DNA from: TMED14 sp002167805
GTDB lineage: Bacteria > Bacteroidota > Bacteroidia > Flavobacteriales > Schleiferiaceae
DNA: 64,000 nt
Reading direction: 5' to 3'
Assembly (NCBI GenBank): GCA_965655795.1
Contig: CBFHHY010000002.1
Coordinates: 1 to 64,000, forward strand
The notes beneath the pieces were generated by a model. That model was given only the letters and a program-made list of their open reading frames with translations, did no database searches and was not told the DNA's origin. Below, piece by piece: positions 18,177 to 26,653 of the stretch (its first letter is position 1; the number at the start of each line of letters is the position of its first letter). The position numbers were made by a program, and so were the translations under genes.

Positions 18177-18207
18177 CAAAGATGCGTTTAAACATTATAG
18201 AATCAAA
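18177..18207 (-). promoter_or_regulatory. Promoter of the DUF6695-PLP-PLP operon
   Basis: On the minus strand TTTG (18207-18204), a 19-base spacer and CATCTTTG (18184-18177) match the Bacteroidota promoter except for C in place of the first T of the -7 box. The box ends four bases before the DUF6695 ATG, so the operon mRNA is probably leaderless. Confidence 0.55.
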
Positions 18208-18331
18208 AGAAAAAATAGTATTAAATCTAATTTAAACCGCTAAATTCAAAGTCATAATCAGTTATATTTTAAAATGGAATTTCGTTAAAAGAGAAATTTA
18301 TTTCCTATGCCCTCCCTTCAAATTGGATTTA

Positions 18332-18339
18332 TACCTTTG
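18332..18339 (+). promoter_or_regulatory. Putative -7 box TACCTTTG of the MBL-rhodanese gene
   Basis: An exact TAnnTTTG box 21 bases before the ATG at 18361. No TTG is seen at the -33 distance. Confidence 0.45.
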
Positions 18340-18360
18340 TAATAGAGTAATTTTAAAAAA

Positions 18361-19866
18361 ATGAAAACTCCCTCTCACATAGAACAGATTTATACTGGTT
18401 GCCTTTCGCAAGGGTCCTATTTTATTCACAGTAATGAAGAAGCAATAGTAATAGACCCACTTAGAGAATGGAAACTTTATACAGACAAGGCAAAATCGCT
18501 TGGTGTCAAAATTAAATATGTCCTAGAGACTCACTTTCATGCAGATTTTGTGTCGGGACATGTTGCTTTAGCTGAAAAATCTGGGGCAACTATTGTGTTT
18601 GGCCCAGGTGCGATAACAGAATTTAATGCGCATATAGCAAAAGATAATGAAGAAATAAAAGTTGGAGATCTTCGTTTGCGAGTTCTACATACACCAGGAC
18701 ATACATTGGAGTCAACTTGCTACTTATTACTTTCAAAAGAAGGAAAAGAAGAAGCCCTATTTTCAGGTGACACGTTGTTCTTAGGTGATGTTGGAAGGCC
18801 GGACTTGTCTCAAAAAACAGGTAGTATAACTCAAGAGCAGTTAGCAGGAATGTTATTTGATTCCATAAGAACAAAAATCATGACTTTACCAGAGGATCTA
18901 ATTATCTATCCGGGACATGGAGCAGGTTCTGCATGTGGGAAAAACTTGAGTAAAGAAACTATTGGAACACTTAAAGGGCAATTAGAAAATAATTATGCGT
19001 TACGAAAAGATATGACGCGCGAGGAGTTTATTGAAGAGGTTACCGATGGCCTTTTACCTCCCCCAAAATATTTCCCATTGAATGTTGCGATGAATAAGAA
19101 AGTTATACCAGAATTAGATCAGATTTTCAAAAATGCCGAGCAATATTTTGAACCTGTGGCTTTTGAAGCCATGGCCAATGAGGTTAATGCTCTCGTACTT
19201 GATACACGAAAACCCCAGGAGTATGCAAAAGGACATATTCCGGGATCTATCAATATTGGTCTTGACGGTCAATTTGCGCCTTGGGTTGGAGTTCTAATTC
19301 CCGAAATCGATCAAAAGATATTACTCGTAACTGCGGAAGGCAGAGAGAAAGAAACGATAAAGAGATTATCTAGAGTGGGCTATGATAATGTCTTAGGATT
19401 TTTAGAGGGGGGCTATGAGGCCTGGCTAGGAGCTAAAAAAGAAATTGATAAAGTAGAGAGTATTGATGCTGAAGAATTTGCAAATAGAATTTCAAAAGAG
19501 CCGAAATCCGTTATTCTAGATGTAAGAAAAGATGGTGAATACCGATCCGAAAGAATGATGTCTTCAAATCACATTCCATTGGATGATCTAAATACTCGAT
19601 TCAATGAATTGCCTACAGGAAATCCCGTTTACATCCACTGTGCGGGTGGATATAGGTCTATGATATTTAGTTCCATTTTAAAAAAGAGAGGAATTCACAA
19701 TATTGTCGATATTAAAGGAGGGTTTGGAGCGATCAAAAAAAACCCTAATCTTCAGACTACAGACTACATATGTCCCAATACAAATGTGCCTAAAAATCCA
19801 GAGGATTCCTCCGCTATGGAGCGATCCACAATGCGCTCGTTCCTGAGACGAGTCCTAGGCCGTTAG
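18361..19866 (+). CDS. Persulfide dioxygenase-type MBL-fold protein fused to two rhodanese domains
   Basis: A 501-residue fusion. Residues 1-~245 form a metallo-beta-lactamase domain of the ETHE1/persulfide dioxygenase type with metal ligands in THFHADFVSGH (His58, His60, Asp62), His114 in TPGHT, Asp137 and His186 in YPGHG. Two rhodanese domains follow. The first (about 262-358) has VTAEGR where the active-site CxxGxR loop should be, so it lacks the cysteine. The second (about 372-470) has Cys427 in IHCAGGYRS and should be active. The predicted role is oxidation of persulfide to sulfite plus sulfur transfer, in sulfide detoxification. The gene overlaps the convergent DUF4249 gene by 53 bases at their 3' ends. 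Confidence 0.9.
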   Translation: MKTPSHIEQIYTGCLSQGSYFIHSNEEAIVIDPLREWKLYTDKAKSLGVKIKYVLETHFHADFVSGHVALAEKSGATIVFGPGAITEFNAHIAKDNEEIKVGDLRLRVLHTPGHTLESTCYLLLSKEGKEEALFSGDTLFLGDVGRPDLSQKTGSITQEQLAGMLFDSIRTKIMTLPEDLIIYPGHGAGSACGKNLSKETIGTLKGQLENNYALRKDMTREEFIEEVTDGLLPPPKYFPLNVAMNKKVIPELDQIFKNAEQYFEPVAFEAMANEVNALVLDTRKPQEYAKGHIPGSINIGLDGQFAPWVGVLIPEIDQKILLVTAEGREKETIKRLSRVGYDNVLGFLEGGYEAWLGAKKEIDKVESIDAEEFANRISKEPKSVILDVRKDGEYRSERMMSSNHIPLDDLNTRFNELPTGNPVYIHCAGGYRSMIFSSILKKRGIHNIVDIKGGFGAIKKNPNLQTTDYICPNTNVPKNPEDSSAMERSTMRSFLRRVLGR

Positions 19867-20740
19867 TTACGTTTGAGTATACCGTAACAGGTTGAGAAAA
19901 AGGACCACCTGAGCTTGAGTATAAATCAAAAGAAGAGAGATAATTGTAGTAATCGTTATCAATCTTAATTATTTTAAAAACTTTTTGCATATCCGGTTCA
20001 GGGTATCCGATTACTTTAAAGTTAAATGTTCGTTTTTCCCCTAAAAAAAGATTATTTGAAACATAAAGACTCATATCCCCACTCCATCGATCCCCGGAAC
20101 TAATAATAGAGGGATCATCAGATTCCAAATACATCATATATTCTGGAACCGTAATTGTATTCACCAATCTCTCATATGCCTGAATCATATAATAACCGGG
20201 AGCTCCATCATCATTAATTTCTATATCAAATGATATGTAGGGTTTTTCCTCCCCTGAACCCGGCCCACCTGAACTATTCCCGGTATTCGTATCTAACGGA
20301 TTGATCACTATATTTTCTGGAATAGCAGGGATAAAAGAAGTAGCAAAAATCGAATCTAATGCACCGTATTTGGCATAAAAGTTATAACGATGTCCAGTTT
20401 TAACTTTCATATTTGGAGCCCTAAAAAATCCTTGTCCTGTATTCATGGAGATAAGGGTATCCGTTTCTGAATTATTGGAATCTACTATCCATATATCGGC
20501 TAAATCTAAAGGGATTGGATTGGAAGGATCTAAAATCCCAACACTTTGAGATAAGGAAGCGTCAATTGGCTGTGGGTTTACTGAATCTGTCATAATTCCA
20601 AAACCAGGTCCATAAACCTCAACTGAGGTTAACGAATATAGAGTCATTTTAGGATCTGAATCTTCAGGAGAAAAAGGAATGATCCGTTCGCAAGAAAAAA
20701 ATGTCAATACAAGCAAAAGACAGTAAACGTTATTCTTCAT
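19814..20740 (-). CDS. DUF4249-type lipoprotein, partner of a TonB-dependent receptor
   Basis: A 308-residue protein with a short leader and lipobox FFSC (Cys17), followed by the ERIIPF segment and beta-rich sequence of the DUF4249 family. These outer-membrane lipoproteins are usually encoded directly downstream of a TonB-dependent receptor and are thought to help ligand uptake. Here it follows the receptor after four bases. Its 3' end overlaps the convergent MBL-rhodanese gene by 53 bases. The ligand is unknown. Confidence 0.85.
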   Translation of the reverse strand: MKNNVYCLLLVLTFFSCERIIPFSPEDSDPKMTLYSLTSVEVYGPGFGIMTDSVNPQPIDASLSQSVGILDPSNPIPLDLADIWIVDSNNSETDTLISMNTGQGFFRAPNMKVKTGHRYNFYAKYGALDSIFATSFIPAIPENIVINPLDTNTGNSSGGPGSGEEKPYISFDIEINDDGAPGYYMIQAYERLVNTITVPEYMMYLESDDPSIISSGDRWSGDMSLYVSNNLFLGEKRTFNFKVIGYPEPDMQKVFKIIKIDNDYYNYLSSFDLYSSSGGPFSQPVTVYSNVTNGLGLVSGTSALWIAP

Positions 20741-20744
20741 CTTT

Positions 20745-23168
20745 TTAAAATTTAAAACTATATGAAATTGAGGGTATTATTGGGAATAATCCATACCCCT
20801 TCAATACGGCATTCCCATTATTGTCTGATCCAAAATCCATAAAAAATGTATTTATACGATTATAGGCATTGTAAACTCCAAATTGCCAGCTTACCTCTCC
20901 CCATTTCTTTTGACGATTGTATGTCATGCCCAGGTCCAATCGGTGATATGCTGGTTCTCTAAAGTTGTTTCTTCCACTTGTCTGCTCAATCACACCACTT
21001 CCCTCAAAAAAATTACTGTAAAAATCAGGGAAGCTAGAATATTTCCTTGTGGGAATTGATGTTGCTCTTCCAGTGCCGTATACCCATACTAATCCTCCAC
21101 TCCACCTTTCATTAAATTCATGGGAGACAGTCAATGAAATATCATGTCTCCTATCATAAGTATATGGATATGGGGTACCATTATTTACATCCGGAAACTG
21201 CCTGTCGCTTTTGGCTAAAGTATAACCAAGCCAACCCGTAGTTTTTCCTGTTTTCTTTTCTAATAAAAACTCAATGCCATATGCCCATCCTCTACCGATG
21301 GTAACTTTTTGTTGCCAGTCTTCAGCGGAAGTTAAAAAAGAAGAGCCTTCTTTATACTCGATAAGGTTCTGCATGTCCTTATAATATCCCTCTAAGGAGA
21401 GCTCCCAGCCATTGCCTATATTGTGAGCGTAACCAATAGCCGTTTGCCACGCCTCCTGAGGGCGTATATTTTGTGTGACAGGTACCCATAAATCTGTAGG
21501 TAAACCAATGGTTTGATTCGAAAGAAGATGCATGTACTGAACCATTTGCACATAACTCCATTTAATTGAATTCTTGTTTCCTAATAAGTAACGAGCGGAC
21601 AATCTGGGTTGAAGACTTTGATAGTTCGTTTCCGACTGAGAATTTGAGGCCAAAACACTAAATCCATTAAAATGAACTCCAGCGTTTACCTTTAAGCGCT
21701 CCGTTACCTCCCAATCATCCTGAAAATAAAATACATAATCCCAGGCATCTTGGGGAAATGATCCAAAAGTGGTGTCTAATCCTATATTTCCAGAGGTTAT
21801 TGCTATTGAGTTAACCCCAGGCTGATAAGCATGATTAGTTAGAGAAGCACCATATTTTATGGCATGACTAGGACTAGGAGCATAATCAAAATCCCATCGC
21901 ACTCCGCGATCCTCGATCTCAGATAAGTAGTCAATACCAAATGTATTTGTATCCCTGGATAAAACAACCTCTAATCCACCCAAATTAGCGTAACGAGTTT
22001 CTCTTGAAACGGTATTAATACGCGTATTGAATTTGTAACGACTATAAGTAAATGTTACATTAGAAAATAGTTTCGGAGATATTACCCAATTCCATCTCAA
22101 AGTGGCAATTCGATTTCCCCAATTTAAAGAACTATTAAATTCTTCTTCGGAACGTAATCCGGGCTCTTGATAATTATCTTTTGAACGAATATATGCCTCG
22201 TCAAACCCGTCATAGAAACTAAAATAGAGCTGATTTTTTCTATTAATTTTATGATTGATTTTCGCATTTAAGTCGTAAAAATAGTACCCTCCGGCTGAAC
22301 CATCAGGACTGTTTTGAGCAATTAAAGGTTGAGCTAAAACATCCAGGTAAGTTCTTCTACCAGACAATAAAACAGAAGTCTTATCTTTCCATAGAGGGCC
22401 CTCTAAAGTGAGCTTACTCGAAATCAATCCAATGGATCCGGTCCCCTGCCATTTCTTAATATTTCCTTCTTTTAAACGGACATCTAATACTGAAGAAAGT
22501 CTACCCCCATATTCTGCAGGAAACCCTCCTTTGATAAGCTGAACATTATTAATAGCATCGGCATTAAAGACTGAAAAGAAACCAAATAAGTGAGAAACAT
22601 TATAAACTGGGACTCCGTCAATCAGAATTAAGTTTTGATCAGGTCCACCTCCGCGGACGTAAAATCCCGAAGTGCCTTCTGTTCCGCTCTGTACACCAGG
22701 AAGTAATTGAATAACTTTTAAAAGATCAGTTTCGCCTAATAAAACCGGTAGGTTTTTTAAAGTCTTCATATTAAGACTTACAGAAGACATTTGGGTTGTC
22801 TCTTGAATATCACTTATTCCAACTACTGTAACCTCATCAAGAATATTCTCAGAAGGGATTAATTCTACATCTAGCTCCGTGTAAAATCTACTATTCAGAT
22901 TAATGGATTTTACCGATGGTGCATATCCTATATACTGAACCTCTATTGCCGCCGTATCACGAACAAGAGTCATTGAGTAAAAACCGTAAGAGTTCGTTGT
23001 AACTCCTTTTTTACTAACCTGATCAAATACATAAGCATTGATTAGCTTCTCACCTGTTTCAATATCTTTTACAAAACCATTAATCGTAAAACTTTTATTT
23101 ACTTGGCCAAATAGAGAGAAAGAGGAAAAGAAATATGCGAAAAGAATAAAAAAGAAAATTTTCTTCAT
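20745..23168 (-). CDS. TonB-dependent outer-membrane receptor with carboxypeptidase-like N-terminal domain
   Basis: About 807 residues from ATG 23168, where MKKIFF begins a clean signal peptide ending SLFGQ; an in-frame ATG at 23189 would add seven residues and is less likely. A carboxypeptidase D regulatory-like domain (about 25-115) precedes the plug, which has SGFYVRGGGPDQNLILIDG and VYNVSHLFGF. The rest is a 22-strand beta-barrel ending in SYSFKF with a C-terminal Phe, as expected for Bam-dependent insertion. It imports an unknown substrate with TonB energy and is co-transcribed with the DUF4249 lipoprotein. It is divergent from a second receptor, with a 162-base shared intergenic region. 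Confidence 0.93.
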   Translation of the reverse strand: MKKIFFFILFAYFFSSFSLFGQVNKSFTINGFVKDIETGEKLINAYVFDQVSKKGVTTNSYGFYSMTLVRDTAAIEVQYIGYAPSVKSINLNSRFYTELDVELIPSENILDEVTVVGISDIQETTQMSSVSLNMKTLKNLPVLLGETDLLKVIQLLPGVQSGTEGTSGFYVRGGGPDQNLILIDGVPVYNVSHLFGFFSVFNADAINNVQLIKGGFPAEYGGRLSSVLDVRLKEGNIKKWQGTGSIGLISSKLTLEGPLWKDKTSVLLSGRRTYLDVLAQPLIAQNSPDGSAGGYYFYDLNAKINHKINRKNQLYFSFYDGFDEAYIRSKDNYQEPGLRSEEEFNSSLNWGNRIATLRWNWVISPKLFSNVTFTYSRYKFNTRINTVSRETRYANLGGLEVVLSRDTNTFGIDYLSEIEDRGVRWDFDYAPSPSHAIKYGASLTNHAYQPGVNSIAITSGNIGLDTTFGSFPQDAWDYVFYFQDDWEVTERLKVNAGVHFNGFSVLASNSQSETNYQSLQPRLSARYLLGNKNSIKWSYVQMVQYMHLLSNQTIGLPTDLWVPVTQNIRPQEAWQTAIGYAHNIGNGWELSLEGYYKDMQNLIEYKEGSSFLTSAEDWQQKVTIGRGWAYGIEFLLEKKTGKTTGWLGYTLAKSDRQFPDVNNGTPYPYTYDRRHDISLTVSHEFNERWSGGLVWVYGTGRATSIPTRKYSSFPDFYSNFFEGSGVIEQTSGRNNFREPAYHRLDLGMTYNRQKKWGEVSWQFGVYNAYNRINTFFMDFGSDNNGNAVLKGYGLFPIIPSISYSFKF

Positions 23169-23330
23169 GGGTATGTTTTCTTGACGCAAATAACGTTAAA
23201 AGAATTTAACTCAAAAAGAAAAATATTTAAAAGGCTTCATCAACTTATTAATTGCCCTCTAATATCTATTGAAATTGAAAAGAAAGACCAATATCAGTTA
23301 CCTTTAGCTTACATAAATAAAATCCTCTTT

Positions 23331-25760
23331 ATGATGAGAAAAATATACCTGATGCTTATGATGCTGATATTTAGCATTTCAACATTTTCGCAAACTTTAA
23401 CACAAACTGTCCGTGGAGTTGTTGTCGATGCAGATTCAAAATTCCCTCTAATGGGAGCGAGTGTAATTATTGGATCAAAAGAGGTTTCAACCGATAACGA
23501 TGGTTCTTTTAAAATTAATGATGTTCCAATTGGTAGAAGCTCTATCATCGTCTCTCTATTCGGCTATAAAGGGAAAACGAGATCACTAGAGCTAAATTCG
23601 GCAAAAGAAGCCGTTCTAAAAATTCCATTGATCGAGGCTCCAACTCAGCTTAGCACTGTTGACGTGGTTGCAGTCCAGTCCGGTCAAGCAAAAAATGAAA
23701 TGGCCACGGTTTCATCAAGACAATTTTCAGTAGAGGAAACAAATTTATATGCGGGTAGTAGAGGAGAACCAGCGAGAATGGCAACAAACTTTGCGGGAGT
23801 CCAAGGGTCAGATGATCAAAGAAATGATCTAGTCATTCGAGGGAATACCCCCGCAGGTGTATTGTATAGAATGGATGGTATAAATATCCCAAATCCAAAT
23901 CACTTCAGTATTCCCGGAACTGGCGGTGGGCCCGTTACGATTTTAAATAACAAGTTTCTTGCAAATTCAGATTTCTTTACAGGAGCATGGCCTGCGGAGT
24001 ACGGCAATGCTATAGCAGGAGTATTTGATCTAGAAATGAGAGACGGCAATAATGAAAAATATGAAGGAAGTGCGCAATTAGGTCTTCTCGGAACAGAATT
24101 GATGCTTGAAGGACCACTTGGTAAAAAGAAAGGCCGCCAAACGCCTTCTTTTTTGGGGGTATATCGTTATAGCACCCTCACACTATTTGAATCTTTGAAT
24201 ATCCCCCTCGGAACCAATGCAATTCCCCAGTACCAAGATGGAGCATTCAGACTAACTTTTCCTCAGAAAAACGGAGGAAAGCTTGCTCTATGGACCATGT
24301 TTGGACAAAGTAATATTGATATTTTGATTAGTGATGAAATCGATACAAGCGGTTTTGAAAGTTATGGAGATGCGGACCGGGATTCCTACTTTGGAAGCGA
24401 TATGATCGTTGGAGGACTGAGCTACTCCAAACCGATCAATTCAAGATCTTATCTTAAAGCTGGACTTGGAGCTTCGCACTCTCAAGTTCGAGCAGTTAAT
24501 ACCAAACTCGGTCGAAATGTAATCCAACAACCTGATGGATCATACGGATGGAATATTCTATCGAATGATACCATGTTAAATTATACATTCACGGAAAATA
24601 AATTACATGCCTACATCGCATATAATCAGAAAGTAGGATCACGTGGAACTTTGCAATATGGTGTGAATGCTGATATTTATTTTTTGAACTATCAAGATTC
24701 AATCAGAGATTATGATGGCTTAGCGGACTCTCTACCACCATGGAGAGTTCAGTGGGCAACTGAGGCGGCCTGGCCAGTAATTCAGCCTTACTTAACTTAT
24801 AAATCTCGACTTACAGAAAAGACAACCTTCACAGCAGGTATAACCTCTCTTTATTCAGGAGTTAATAATATTTCTTTTATGCCTGTTGAGCCGAGACTCG
24901 GAATAAGTTACCAAGCAAATAATAATGATCGATTTTTTGCTGGGACAGGTCTCCACGCGCAAGCTCAAGCCCCATATCTATATTACTATGCTTTAACCAC
25001 TATTGACCACGATCCCCAAGAACACAATACAGATAGAATAGGACTAATGAAGAGCCTTCAATTTGCGGGAGGATGGGAACGTAATTATTCAGGATCGCCG
25101 GTTCGAACAAAAGTTGAAGCATATTATCAATACCTGTATGATATTCCCGTAGAAGTAAGACCAAGTAGCTTCTCTATGCTAAATACGGGATCTGGTTTTG
25201 GTCGAATATGGCCTGACACCCTTGAAAATACAGGTACTGCAAGAAATTATGGTATCGAGTTTACGGCAGAAAGGTTTTTCACCAAAGGATTTTATTTTCT
25301 AACAACTGCGAGCCTATTTGACGCCAAATACAGGGGCTCAGATGGCATCCAGAGAAATACTGTCTTTAATGGTAGATATGCCATTAACATTCTAGGTGCC
25401 AAAGAATTTAAGCTCGGTGAGAATAATAGATTCACATTGGGCAGCAAGTTTACAACGGTCGGAGGCCGTTGGTTTGGAGAAGAGGTAGATAAAACAGAAT
25501 CAGTAAGAACCGGCGAAATTGTCTTTATTGATGCGACCAATAATTTTCAACAATATAGAGCTTATATTCGATTAGATTTGAAAATAGGATATAAATGGAA
25601 CTACCCCAAAACAGCTTGGGAATTTGGTTTAGACATCTCTAATATTACAAATCATAAAAATATATTAACCTTAACATACGTAGACGGCCTAACAAACCCT
25701 GTAAGAGAGGAATACCAGTTAGGGTTATTCCCGGTTTTCTATCTAAGATGTGACTTTTGA
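23331..25760 (+). CDS. TonB-dependent receptor with carboxypeptidase-like regulatory domain
   Basis: About 809 residues from the ATGATG at 23331/23334, where a signal peptide starting MRKIYLM and ending STFSQ begins. The open frame extends further upstream to 23181, but that stretch has no secretion signal and overlaps the divergent gene. A carboxypeptidase regulatory-like domain (about 25-105) is followed by a plug with DLVIRGNTPAGVLYRMDG and a long barrel ending in FYLRCDF. The plug is distinct from the neighbouring receptor, so this is not a recent duplicate. No SusD, DUF4249 or sigma/anti-sigma partner follows it. Substrate unknown. Confidence 0.92.
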   Translation: MMRKIYLMLMMLIFSISTFSQTLTQTVRGVVVDADSKFPLMGASVIIGSKEVSTDNDGSFKINDVPIGRSSIIVSLFGYKGKTRSLELNSAKEAVLKIPLIEAPTQLSTVDVVAVQSGQAKNEMATVSSRQFSVEETNLYAGSRGEPARMATNFAGVQGSDDQRNDLVIRGNTPAGVLYRMDGINIPNPNHFSIPGTGGGPVTILNNKFLANSDFFTGAWPAEYGNAIAGVFDLEMRDGNNEKYEGSAQLGLLGTELMLEGPLGKKKGRQTPSFLGVYRYSTLTLFESLNIPLGTNAIPQYQDGAFRLTFPQKNGGKLALWTMFGQSNIDILISDEIDTSGFESYGDADRDSYFGSDMIVGGLSYSKPINSRSYLKAGLGASHSQVRAVNTKLGRNVIQQPDGSYGWNILSNDTMLNYTFTENKLHAYIAYNQKVGSRGTLQYGVNADIYFLNYQDSIRDYDGLADSLPPWRVQWATEAAWPVIQPYLTYKSRLTEKTTFTAGITSLYSGVNNISFMPVEPRLGISYQANNNDRFFAGTGLHAQAQAPYLYYYALTTIDHDPQEHNTDRIGLMKSLQFAGGWERNYSGSPVRTKVEAYYQYLYDIPVEVRPSSFSMLNTGSGFGRIWPDTLENTGTARNYGIEFTAERFFTKGFYFLTTASLFDAKYRGSDGIQRNTVFNGRYAINILGAKEFKLGENNRFTLGSKFTTVGGRWFGEEVDKTESVRTGEIVFIDATNNFQQYRAYIRLDLKIGYKWNYPKTAWEFGLDISNITNHKNILTLTYVDGLTNPVREEYQLGLFPVFYLRCDF

Positions 25761-25768
25761 ACCAAAAG

Positions 25769-25800
25769 AATCTAATCCCAGGAGATAGATTATTTTATTG
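25769..25800. terminator. Weak hairpin between convergent genes
   Basis: AATCTA (25769-25774) pairs with TAGATT (25786-25791) around an 11-base loop, followed by TATTTTATTG. It sits between the stops of the TonB receptor and the SDR gene. The stem is short and AT-rich, so it is only a possible terminator. Confidence 0.3.
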
Positions 25801-25805
25801 AAAAA

Positions 25806-26588
25806 TTAGGCAATTTTCCTTGAGTTCTGGATATAATTTAAAATTCTGAGTTGAAGAAATCTCGGAACTAAAATTGGGGATATCGTCCATATGTAATTCA
25901 TAAATCCGGGCACGACTCGCCTTCTACCTTTCAATGCCCCATCTATCCCTCTAAGAGCCACCTTGAATGCAGACATATGAGGAATAAGAAAACCCTCCAT
26001 CAAAGGAGACTTTTTCACGCCAGCTCTTTCAAAAAATTTTGATTTAGTGGGGCCCGGACACAAGGTGGTTACTCTTACTTTCGTCTTTCTAAGCTCATGG
26101 TTCAATGCCTCTGAAAAAGATAAAACAAAAGCTTTACTTGCATAGTAGGCGGCAAGATTAGGTCCTGGAAAGAAAGCAGCAACAGAGGCAACATTTAAAA
26201 TTCTTCCTGCTCCTCTTTTCACCATTCGCTTTGCAAATTCAGCAGAAAAATGTAATAAAATTTCAACATTTAATTTTATCATATTTTCTAATTCGCCTTT
26301 TTCAGACTTAATTACCTCTTTCCAAACGCCATAACCTGCGTTATTAATCATTAAGTCTACTGGCGTCTGACCTATCCATTTCCAAAAGTCTTCTCTACCT
26401 GAATCTTTGGAAAGATCAGCCGAGAGAGTATTGCATGAGGGAAATTCTATTTTCAAGCCCTCGATTGCCTTCAAATTTCTCCCAGTAAGCCATAAAGAAT
26501 AACCCTTGGTATGCAAAATCTTAGCCATCTGATATCCAATTCCCGATGTAGCTCCAGTAATTACTGCATTCTTTTCCTTTGACTTCAT
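25806..26588 (-). CDS. Short-chain dehydrogenase/reductase
   Basis: A 260-residue classical SDR. The NAD(P) loop TGATSGIG is at 11-18, NNAGYG at 82-87, and the catalytic triad is Ser135, Tyr148 and Lys152 (YYASK). An Arg-rich position after the glycine motif (GRNLK, about 36-40) favours NADPH. The later CPGPTKSKFFERAG segment resembles DltE/YqjQ-type SDRs, whose substrates are poorly defined. It stands alone between two outer-membrane protein genes, so context gives no substrate. Confidence 0.9.
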   Translation of the reverse strand: MKSKEKNAVITGATSGIGYQMAKILHTKGYSLWLTGRNLKAIEGLKIEFPSCNTLSADLSKDSGREDFWKWIGQTPVDLMINNAGYGVWKEVIKSEKGELENMIKLNVEILLHFSAEFAKRMVKRGAGRILNVASVAAFFPGPNLAAYYASKAFVLSFSEALNHELRKTKVRVTTLCPGPTKSKFFERAGVKKSPLMEGFLIPHMSAFKVALRGIDGALKGRRRVVPGFMNYIWTISPILVPRFLQLRILNYIQNSRKIA

Positions 26589-26613
26589 TACATAATTTAA
26601 ACAAGCAGCTATC

Positions 26614-26621
26614 TATCTTTG
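26614..26621 (+). promoter_or_regulatory. Putative -7 box TATCTTTG, DUF5916 gene
   Basis: An exact TAnnTTTG match. Its transcript would begin near 26626, about 28 bases ahead of the proposed CTG start at 26654. No -33 TTG is evident. Confidence 0.45.
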
Positions 26622-26653
26622 TTTAAATTTTGAGTTAATTAAATTCAACGACG

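Noticed and set aside
23181..23330. N-terminal extension of the second TonB receptor back to 23181
   Set aside because: It would precede the signal peptide, overlap the divergent receptor and lacks any export feature; ATG 23331/23334 is the natural start.
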